From: HGM12587 sp964602445
GTDB taxonomy: Bacteria > Bacillota > Clostridia > Lachnospirales > Lachnospiraceae
Assembly (NCBI GenBank): GCA_964602445.1
Contig: CAZRQV010000017.1
Coordinates: 1 to 38,155 of the forward strand
Direction of reading: 5' to 3'
DNA length: 38,155 nt
A program made the position numbers and the translations under genes. The notes below the pieces were generated by a model. The model was not told the DNA's origin and searched no databases. It was given only the letters and a program-made list of their open reading frames with translations. Positions 1-7,600 of the stretch are shown piece after piece; within the stretch, counting starts at the first letter, position 1, and each line of letters begins with the position of its first letter.

Positions 1-122
1 ATGGTGCAACAGATGCAGCAGCAGGCTATGTGGCAGCAAATGAAATCGCATCCGGTTATGTACTTGGCGGAACAGGTGCACTTTCTGATGCAACTGTAAA
101 TGCAGTATTCGGATTAAAATAA
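1..122 (+). CDS. C-terminal end of a CWB2 surface protein (5' truncated)
   Basis: Reading codons from base 3, the last 39 residues end in GYVLGGTGALSDATVNAVFG and then LK and a TAA stop. This matches the terminal half-repeat of the cell-wall-binding repeat 2 (CWB2) domains later in the window, for example GYVLGGTGAIADETVVNIF near 10160-10225. CWB2 repeats are known to hold proteins non-covalently on anionic wall polymer in Clostridia. The catalytic or functional part lies before the window and cannot be named. The gene is followed 22 bases later by a clear terminator, so it is transcribed separately from rimO. It is the first of five CWB2 proteins here. Confidence 0.85.
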   Translation, partial: GATDAAAGYVAANEIASGYVLGGTGALSDATVNAVFGLK

Positions 123-144
123 TTAAATCGAATCAGCATATTTT

Positions 145-176
145 GAGAGGTGGGAAACCACCTCTCATTTTTATTT
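145..176 (+). terminator. Rho-independent terminator
   Basis: A perfect 9-bp stem, GAGAGGTGG at 145-153 and CCACCTCTC at 158-166, closes a GAAA tetraloop and is followed by ATTTTTATTTT. It ends the upstream CWB2 gene. Confidence 0.9.
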
Positions 177-180
177 TGCG

Positions 181-209
181 TTGCATTCGCACACGGGATG
201 TTGTATTAT
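181..209 (+). promoter_or_regulatory. Candidate sigmaA promoter for the rimO operon
   Basis: TTGCAT at 181-186 and TATTAT at 204-209 are separated by exactly 17 bases. They lie just after the upstream terminator and about 100 bases before rimO. The long leader (about 215-311) shows no riboswitch that I recognise. Confidence 0.6.
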
Positions 210-311
210 AAAAGCTAATGTAACCGTCGCTGTGTTGAATTTCAGAGAAGGCAAACGCTGAAAATGAAATCAGGCAGCGAAGAATAGAAAGATAGAATTA
301 GAGGAGATTGC

Positions 312-1655
312 ATGAAACTTTTATTTATTTCTCTTGGGTGTGATAAGAACCTTGTAGATTCTGAAGTGATGCTTGGCGAATTGAACAAAAGAGGATTTTC
401 CTTTACAGAAGATGAAACGGAAGCAGAGATTATCGTAATCAACACCTGCTGTTTTATTAATGATGCAAAAGAAGAAAGCATTCAGACGATTCTGGAAATG
501 GCAGAATATAAGAAAGATGGAAACTGTAAAGCGTTGATCGTAACAGGATGTCTTGCACAGAGATATCGTCAGGAGATCATTGATGAAATTCCGGAAGTCG
601 ATGCGGTACTGGGAACAACATCGTTTGACCATATTTTTGAAGCGATCACAGAGGCATTGGAAGGACAGCATCTGACCAGATTTGATGATCTGCAGAAATT
701 AGTGAAAGCAGAAAATCATCGAATTTTGACAACCGGCGGTCATTATGCACATTTAAAAATTGCAGAAGGCTGTGATAAACATTGTACTTATTGTATCATT
801 CCAAAGATCCGTGGAACTTACCGAAGTGTTCCAATGGAAGAGCTGATTGAAGAAGCAAAGTATTTGGTAAGTCAGGGTGTCAAAGAACTGATTCTGGTGG
901 CACAGGAAACGACACTTTACGGGGTAGATCTTTATGGGGAAAAATCCCTTCATAAGCTTTTAAGGGAATTATGTAAAATTCCGGGACTTTACTGGATCCG
1001 TATTCAGTACTGCTATCCGGAAGAAATCTATGAAGAGCTGATCTGTACCATAGCAGAAGAACCGAAAATCTGTCATTATCTGGATTTGCCGATCCAGCAT
1101 TGCAATGATGGAATTTTAAGACGTATGGGAAGAAGAACCAACAAACAGCAGCTGATGGATAAAATCGCACAGTTAAGAGAAGCGATTCCGGATATTGCCC
1201 TTCGTACAACATTGATTGCAGGATTTCCGGGAGAAACGCCGGAAGCCCATGAAGAGATGATGCAGTTCGTCAATGATATGGAATTTGATCGTCTTGGATG
1301 CTTCGCCTATTCTGCAGAAGAAGATACTCCGGCAGCAGAGTTTGCAGATCAGGTAGAACAGGAATTAAAAGAAACCTGGCGTGATGAAATCATGGAACTT
1401 CAGTCAGAAGTTTGTGCGGATCTGGCAGAAGAGATGATCGGGCAGGAACTTTACGTAATGGTAGAAGGAAAAGTGGCAGATGAGCCGGCTTATATCGGAC
1501 GTACGTATAAGGATGCACCGGGGGTAGACGGATATATCTTTATCCAGACCGGAGAAGCATTGATGTCCGGTGATTTTGTAAAGGTTCGTGTGACCGGAGC
1601 TATGGATTATGATTTGATAGGAGTGATTGCAGATGCAGATGAATTTACCGAATAA
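312..1655 (+). CDS. rimO: Ribosomal protein S12 methylthiotransferase RimO
   Basis: 447 residues, the usual length for RimO. This radical-SAM enzyme adds a methylthio group to a conserved aspartate of ribosomal protein S12. The N-terminal MTTase domain opens with SLGCDKNLVDSE, a RimO signature, and has the three expected cluster cysteines C10, C46 and C80. The radical-SAM motif CxxxCxxC follows at C154, C158 and C161 (CDKHCTYCIIP). The C-terminal part (about 375-440) fits a TRAM domain. The start ATG follows an AGAGGAG ribosome binding site. The 3' end overlaps pgsA, and cinA follows without a gap, so these three form one operon. Confidence 0.95.
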   Translation: MKLLFISLGCDKNLVDSEVMLGELNKRGFSFTEDETEAEIIVINTCCFINDAKEESIQTILEMAEYKKDGNCKALIVTGCLAQRYRQEIIDEIPEVDAVLGTTSFDHIFEAITEALEGQHLTRFDDLQKLVKAENHRILTTGGHYAHLKIAEGCDKHCTYCIIPKIRGTYRSVPMEELIEEAKYLVSQGVKELILVAQETTLYGVDLYGEKSLHKLLRELCKIPGLYWIRIQYCYPEEIYEELICTIAEEPKICHYLDLPIQHCNDGILRRMGRRTNKQQLMDKIAQLREAIPDIALRTTLIAGFPGETPEAHEEMMQFVNDMEFDRLGCFAYSAEEDTPAAEFADQVEQELKETWRDEIMELQSEVCADLAEEMIGQELYVMVEGKVADEPAYIGRTYKDAPGVDGYIFIQTGEALMSGDFVKVRVTGAMDYDLIGVIADADEFTE

Positions 1656-2181
1656 ATTAACGATTTTAAGAGTATTAATGATCCCATTTTTTGTTGTATT
1701 TATGTTATGGGACATTACAGGATATGCAGATAAATGGATCGCTGCGGCAATTTTTATCATTGCCAGCCTGACAGACCTTCTGGATGGAAAGATTGCAAGA
1801 AAATATAATCTGGTAACCAACTTTGGGAAATTTATGGATCCATTGGCAGACAAGCTTTTGGTAGGTGCTGCTATGATCTGTTTTGTAGAAATGGGACGAC
1901 TTCCGGCATGGATCGTCATCATCATTATCAGCCGAGAGTTTATTATCAGCGGTTTCCGTCTGGTTGCTTCTGATAACGGAGTCGTGATCGCAGCCAGCTA
2001 TTGGGGCAAATTCAAGACCGTATTCCAGATGGCAATGATCATTGTGCTGATCTTTGATTTTGGCAGTGTATTCAGAATGGTCGAAACCATCCTGATCTGG
2101 GTTTCTCTGATCCTGACTGTTGTTTCACTGGTGGATTACGTAGCGAAGAATTTAAATGTATTAAAGGATGGTAAAATGTAA
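1633..2181 (+). CDS. pgsA: CDP-diacylglycerol--glycerol-3-phosphate 3-phosphatidyltransferase
   Basis: 182 residues from the start chosen here. This integral membrane enzyme makes phosphatidylglycerol-phosphate, the committed step to phosphatidylglycerol and cardiolipin. The CDP-alcohol phosphatidyltransferase signature DxxDGxxARx8Gx3Dx3D is present: DLLDGKIARKYN, then FGKFMDPLADK. Several hydrophobic segments follow. In-frame starts are TTG 1627, ATG 1633 and ATG 1639. ATG 1633 lies 9 bases after AGGAG (1619-1623) inside rimO, which is the best spacing; ATG 1639 (MNLPNKLTILR) remains possible. The gene overlaps rimO by 23 bases and touches cinA, so translation is probably coupled. Confidence 0.93.
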   Translation: MQMNLPNKLTILRVLMIPFFVVFMLWDITGYADKWIAAAIFIIASLTDLLDGKIARKYNLVTNFGKFMDPLADKLLVGAAMICFVEMGRLPAWIVIIIISREFIISGFRLVASDNGVVIAASYWGKFKTVFQMAMIIVLIFDFGSVFRMVETILIWVSLILTVVSLVDYVAKNLNVLKDGKM

Positions 2182-3434
2182 TGATCGCAGAATTGATTTC
2201 TGTAGGAACTGAAATTTTACTTGGAAATATTGTAAATACCAATGCGGCATTTCTCTCAGAGGAATGTGCAGGACTTGGAATTTCGGTATATTATCAGACA
2301 GTAGTGGGTGATAATCCGGAAAGATTAAAAGAAACGATCCGAATTGCAAAGGATCGTGCGGATATCATTCTTCTGGGAGGAGGCTTAGGACCGACGGAAG
2401 ATGATCTGACCAAAGAAACAGCAGCAGAAGTTTTTGGAAAAACATTATATCCGGATGAACATTCGATGGAACTGATCCGCCGTTATTTTCAGAGAATCGG
2501 CAGAGAAGATTCAGAGATTACGAAAAATAACTGGAAACAGGCAATGGTGCCGGAAGGTGCTATCGTTATTGACAATGATAACGGCACTGCGCCGGGAATT
2601 ATTTTAGAAGCAGAAGGAAAGATTGTAATCATGCTTCCGGGACCGCCGAATGAGCTGATTTCTATGTGGAAACAGAAAATCGTGCCGTATCTTGAGAAAA
2701 AACAGCCGGAAATCTTAGAGTCTGTAACGATAAAAATCTGCGGCAAGGGAGAAAGCAGAGTAGAAACAGAAATTCTGGATCTGATCGATGGGCAGACCAA
2801 TCCTACCATTGCAACTTATGCAAAGACCGGAGAGGTACATATCCGGCTGACAGCGAAAGCGAAAAACAGAGATGAAGCAAGGGCATTGATCGATCCTGTG
2901 GCAAAGAAAATCCAAGAACGTTTTGGAAATCTGGTCTATACGATGGACAAACAGACGACTTTGGAAGAGACAATCGTTACGATGCTGAAAGAACGTCATA
3001 TGACACTCACTGCAGTAGAATCCTGCACAGGAGGACTGCTCAGCGGAAGAATTGTCAATGTGGCAGGGGCATCGGATGTTTTCAAACAGAGCTTTGTAAC
3101 GTATTGTGATGAAGCGAAAAAATCCATGGTCGGTGTAAAGAAAGATACATTAGAGAAATATACAGCGGTCAGCTCACAAACTGCATTGGAAATGGCAGAA
3201 GGCGGTGCAAGGACTGCAGGAGCAGATGCCTGCCTTTCTGTAACAGGAATTGCAGGACCGGATGGAACAGAAGAACAGCCGGCCGGATTGGTGTACATTG
3301 GATGTAGTGTAAAAGGGCATACTGAAGTCAAAAAATATCATTTTACAGGCAATCGACAGAAAGTCAGAGAATATGCAGTGGTATCTGCACTGACTTTATT
3401 AAGAGAGTGTCTGTTGGACTGCAAAGAAGATTAA
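2181..3434 (+). CDS. cinA: CinA: competence/damage-inducible protein, nicotinamide-nucleotide amidase
   Basis: 417 residues with the usual two-domain layout. Residues about 1-170 are a MoaB/MoeA-like fold (GTEILLGNIVNTNAAFLSEE, LGGGLGPTEDDLT, MLPGPPNE). Residues about 255-415 are the PncC amidase domain with TAVESCTGGLLSGRI and SVTGIAGPDG. The family hydrolyses nicotinamide mononucleotide to nicotinate mononucleotide and is linked to competence. The start codon shares a base with the pgsA stop (TAATG), which implies translational coupling. In many Firmicutes recA follows cinA; here nrdG does. Confidence 0.94.
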   Translation: MIAELISVGTEILLGNIVNTNAAFLSEECAGLGISVYYQTVVGDNPERLKETIRIAKDRADIILLGGGLGPTEDDLTKETAAEVFGKTLYPDEHSMELIRRYFQRIGREDSEITKNNWKQAMVPEGAIVIDNDNGTAPGIILEAEGKIVIMLPGPPNELISMWKQKIVPYLEKKQPEILESVTIKICGKGESRVETEILDLIDGQTNPTIATYAKTGEVHIRLTAKAKNRDEARALIDPVAKKIQERFGNLVYTMDKQTTLEETIVTMLKERHMTLTAVESCTGGLLSGRIVNVAGASDVFKQSFVTYCDEAKKSMVGVKKDTLEKYTAVSSQTALEMAEGGARTAGADACLSVTGIAGPDGTEEQPAGLVYIGCSVKGHTEVKKYHFTGNRQKVREYAVVSALTLLRECLLDCKED

Positions 3435-3446
3435 AGGAGAATTACC

Positions 3447-3935
3447 ATGAGATATCATAATATTACAAAAGATGACATGTTAAATGGTGATGGTCTGAGA
3501 GTTGTATTGTGGCTGGCAGGCTGTTCCCATTGCTGTGCAAAATGTCAGAATCCGGTAACATGGGATCCGGATGGGGGACTTCCTTTTGATGCAGCTGCAA
3601 AAGAAGAATTATTTGAAGCATTAAATAAGAATTATATCAGCGGAATAACATTCAGCGGCGGCGATCCTCTTTATCTTGGATCCAGGCTGGAATTGTATGA
3701 ACTGATCAAAGAAATTAAAGAAAAATTTCCTTCCAAGACGATGTGGCTGTATACCGGTTATTTATGGGAAGAGATCAAAGATCTGGAACTGATCTCTTAT
3801 CTGGATGTGCTGGTGGACGGTGAATTTATCTATGAACAGAAGGATACTTCACTGCAGTGGAAAGGCAGTACGAATCAAAGAGTGATTGACGTACAGAAAT
3901 CTCTGAAACAGGGTGCAGTAGTACTGCATGCCTGA
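3447..3935 (+). CDS. nrdG: Anaerobic ribonucleotide reductase activating protein
   Basis: 162 residues. NrdG is a radical-SAM activase that places a glycyl radical on the class III ribonucleotide reductase NrdD. The CxxxCxxC cluster motif is C26, C30 and C33 (GCSHCCAKCQNP). The SAM-binding glycine-rich segment TFSGGDPL follows at about residues 69-76, and the length is typical. A GGAGAATTACC stretch precedes the ATG. It starts 12 bases after cinA and is probably in the same transcript. No nrdD is present in the window, so its partner must be encoded elsewhere. Confidence 0.93.
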   Translation: MRYHNITKDDMLNGDGLRVVLWLAGCSHCCAKCQNPVTWDPDGGLPFDAAAKEELFEALNKNYISGITFSGGDPLYLGSRLELYELIKEIKEKFPSKTMWLYTGYLWEEIKDLELISYLDVLVDGEFIYEQKDTSLQWKGSTNQRVIDVQKSLKQGAVVLHA

Positions 3936-3988
3936 TCGGTGCAGCATTGCTGAAAGATAGAAAATAAAAAGAAAGTACAGGAAAAAAG

Positions 3989-4426
3989 ATGAATACAAAG
4001 ATTCAGATTAAATATTTTACAGATAAAATTGATAAATTAACTTATATTGACGGAAAATCAGACTGGATCGATCTGCGTGCGGCAAAAGAAATGGAAATCA
4101 AAGCCGGAGAATATGCACTGATTCCATTGGGTGTTGCTATGAAACTGCCGGAAGGATACGAAGCACATATCGTACCGCGAAGCAGCACTTATAAAAACTA
4201 CGGTCTGATCCAGACCAACCATATGGGTGTAGTAGATGAAAGCTACTGCGGAGACAACGATCAGTGGCATATGCCGGTATATGCACTGCGTGATACAGTG
4301 ATTCATGTCAATGACAGAATCTGTCAGTTCCGTATCATGGAACATCAGCCCAAAATTGTATTTGATGAAGTGGAAGTTCTGAATGGACCGGACAGAGGTG
4401 GTTTCGGAACGACAGGAAAACAATAA
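3989..4426 (+). CDS. dut: Deoxyuridine 5'-triphosphate nucleotidohydrolase (dUTPase)
   Basis: 145 residues. dUTPase hydrolyses dUTP to dUMP and pyrophosphate, keeping uracil out of DNA and feeding thymidylate synthesis. All five motifs of the trimeric family are visible: I DLRAA (from D28), II PRSST (from P63), III GVVDESYCGD (80-89, with D83 and Y86), IV RICQF (from R110) and V DRGGFGTTGK near the C-terminus. The ribosome binding site is AGGAAAAAAG before the ATG. It lies 53 bases after nrdG, so two deoxynucleotide-pool genes sit side by side. A terminator follows. Confidence 0.94.
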   Translation: MNTKIQIKYFTDKIDKLTYIDGKSDWIDLRAAKEMEIKAGEYALIPLGVAMKLPEGYEAHIVPRSSTYKNYGLIQTNHMGVVDESYCGDNDQWHMPVYALRDTVIHVNDRICQFRIMEHQPKIVFDEVEVLNGPDRGGFGTTGKQ

Positions 4427-4440
4427 AAGAATCCATAAAA

Positions 4441-4476
4441 AGATCCGGGAGTAAGAATGCTCCGAGGGTCTTTTTT
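4441..4476 (+). terminator. Rho-independent terminator after dut
   Basis: GATCCGGGAG and CTCCGAGGGTC form two short helices with a small internal loop. They are followed directly by TTTTTT at 4471-4476. It closes the rimO-to-dut block. Confidence 0.8.
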
Positions 4477-4586
4477 GTTAAGGCAATGAGAAAAAAATTT
4501 CGATAAGGATCAGAAATTATGGAGTAATGAAACATTCTCTGGAAAATTTGCTTTGTTACGAAAAATTCATAAAAAATTTAAAAAAG

Positions 4587-4617
4587 TTTACAAATTTTTG
4601 TAAGAATATGTTACAAT
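4587..4617 (+). promoter_or_regulatory. Candidate promoter with overlapping palindrome for the GH2 gene
   Basis: TTTACA at 4587-4592 and TACAAT at 4612-4617 are the best -35 and -10 boxes, although the 19-base spacer is long. A palindrome TTACAAA-TT-TTTGTAA (4588-4603) covers the -35 and spacer, where a regulator could sit. A smaller inverted repeat TGCAC-GAACA-GTGCA (4631-4645) lies in the leader. The sites are seen; their use is inferred. Confidence 0.45.
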
Positions 4618-4678
4618 CACCATGACATAATGCACGAACAGTGCAAATATGAATAAAAAATGAAAGGAAAATAGGGGG

Positions 4679-7600
4679 ATGCGAAACAAATCTTTCAAAA
4701 AGACAGGCGCAGCGATCATGGCGGCTGTCCTCATGATGTCCAGCTTCGGCAATATGTCCGCAGTTGAGGCAAAAACTGCTGCCACCCAGATGAGTTCTGA
4801 CAAAGAAGTTGTTTATGTGAACAATTACGGTGCTTCAGAACGTGAACAGAATTTCGATTCTAGCTGGAAATTCTATCTTGGTCAGGCTGACGGAGCAGAA
4901 AATGTGGTATTTGACGATTCCAGATGGGAAACAGTCAATCTTCCGCATGACTACAGTATTGAACAGGAGTACACTTCCTCTGGTGAAGCAGAAAGTGCAT
5001 ACCTTCTGGGCGGTACAGGATGGTACAGAAAATACTTTACTTTGTCAGACGAAGTAAAAGGGAAAGAAGTACGTATCGACTTTGGTGGAGTTTATATGGA
5101 CTCTACCGTATGGGTAAACGGAACAAAAGTAGGTTCTCATCCATATGGCTACACATCATTCTCATTTGATATTACAGATTATGTAAAATTCGGTGAAGAA
5201 AACGTAATTACTGTAAAAGTAAATCATCAGACACCATCCAGCAGATGGTATTCAGGAAGTGGTATTTACCGTAGTGTAAATCTCACAGTGACAGATCCGG
5301 TACATGTAGATCTTTACGGAACAGAGATCTCAACTCCAGATCTGGAAACAGAACAGAACGGTACGGTAAACATGAACGTACTGACAACGGTTGCCAATGC
5401 AGGCAGCACAGCAAAAGAAGTAACTTTAGTACATACGATCGTTGTCAAAGATACAGATGACAGCATCGGTACAGTAACAACAAAAGCACAGAAGATCGAA
5501 GCAGGAAAGACTGCAGAAATCGAAACAGTTCTGCAGGCAGAAAATCCGGAACTGTGGAGTGTAGACGAGCCGAACCTTTACACTGTGATCACAGAAGTGA
5601 AAGTTGGAAATGAAGTTGTAGATACTTATGAAACAACTTACGGTTTCCGTTATTTTGACTTTGACAGCAGTACAGGGTTCAGTCTGAACGGAGAACCGAT
5701 GAAATTAAAAGGTGTATGTATGCATCATGATCAGGGTTCTCTTGGAGCAGAAGCACATGAAGCAGCAATCAGACGCCAGGTGAAGATCCTGAAAGAAATG
5801 GGATGTAACTCGATCCGAGTAACTCATAACCCTGCAGCATCAGAACTGATCAAAGCATGTGATGAACTTGGTATGATGGTAATTGAAGAAGCATTTGACG
5901 GCTGGGTAGCTCCAAAGAACGGCAACAGCTATGATTATTCAAGATTCTTCAAAAAGACAATCGGCAGTGACAACGCAATCCTTGGCGGAACTGCAGATAT
6001 GACATGGTCTGAATTTGACCTGACTGCAATGATCAAACGTGATTACAATGCAGCATCTATCATCATGTGGTCTCTTGGTAACGAAGTTTGGGAAGGAACC
6101 AGCGGTGCAACTCAGGAATATGCTACACAGGCAGAACGTCTTGCAAAAATGGCATCTGAACTGGATTCCACAAGACCGGCAACCATCGGTGACAACAACC
6201 TGAAAAACGGAAACAGCATTTCTTACAGCATGGCAGGAAGTCTTCATAAATATAACGGTGTTGTAGGTGCAAACTATTGTAACGGTTCTCAGTATGACAC
6301 AGTTCATAATGCACATCCGGAGTGGGCATTTTATGGTGCTGAAACAGCTTCCAGCGTAAACAGCCGTGGTGTTTATGATACAATCGCAAACAATAGCTTG
6401 AATGCAGAAAAAGAACTGACTTCTTATGATTACTCTGCAGTAGGCTGGGGAGCAAAAGCAAGTGATGCATGGTATACGGTTATCACAAGAGATTACCTGG
6501 CTGGGGAATATGTATGGACAGGTTTTGACTATCTTGGTGAACCGACTCCGGCAAACGGTATTTACTCCGGATGGGTATCAGGAACAAATTCTCCTAAGAA
6601 CTCCTTCTTCGGTATCGTAGATACAGCAGGTCTTCCAAAAGACTCTTACTATTTCTACCAGAGCCAGTGGAATGAAGATGTAAATACACTTCATGTACTT
6701 CCGGCATGGAACGAAGACGTAGTATACAACAAAGCCAATGTTCCGGTTGTTGTATATTCTGATGCAGCATCTGTAAAATTAGAACTGGAAACAGCAGATG
6801 GAACTGTAAAAGATCTTGGTACAAAGAAATTCACACAGAAAACAACAAAAGCTGGTTTCACTTATCAGATTTATGAAGGTACAGGCGCAAGCTCTACACA
6901 GCATCAGAACTTATATCTGACATGGTATGTACCATTTGAAGAAGGTACTCTTCGTGCAACAGCATATGATGCAGCCGGCAATGAAATCAAAGATACTGTG
7001 GGACGTTCTTATGTAACAACAACAGGGGAAGAAGCAAAACTGGAAGCATTTGTAGATCGTAAAGAAATCACAGCTGACGGAAAAGATCTTGCTTATATCA
7101 CAGTGAATGTAACCGATTCAGAAGGTAATATCGTACCGGATGCGTCTAATCAGGTAACCTTCAATGTAGAAGGCGAAGGCGTTCTGGTAGGTGTTGATAA
7201 CGGTAAACAGTCTGATCATCAGTCATTCCAGGATGACAACAGAGCTGCTTACAACGGTTCTTTAGTAGCAATCGTACAGTCTACCAAAGAAGCAAGTTCC
7301 TTTACAGTAACAGCATCCGCATCTGGTCTGAAAGGTGCATCTGTAACAGTGAAAACAGTTGCAGCAGACAATGGTTCTGATGCAGATGATGAAACAGTAA
7401 CCGGCTTCTATATGGCTAAAAATTACTATGTAAAAGTTGGTAATAAACCGGTTCTTCCGGAAACAGTAGAAGTTCGTTATGCAAACGGAACAACTGCTGA
7501 AAAGAAAGTTGTATGGGGAGCAATCAATGATGCTGATTATGCGAAAGCAGGTTCTTTCGGTGTAAACGGTGTTGTGGAAGGCATTTATACAATTTCTGTA

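Noticed and set aside
1404..1925. 173-codon minus-strand open frame across rimO and pgsA
   Set aside because: It lies opposite two well-supported genes and shows no motif or ribosome binding site.
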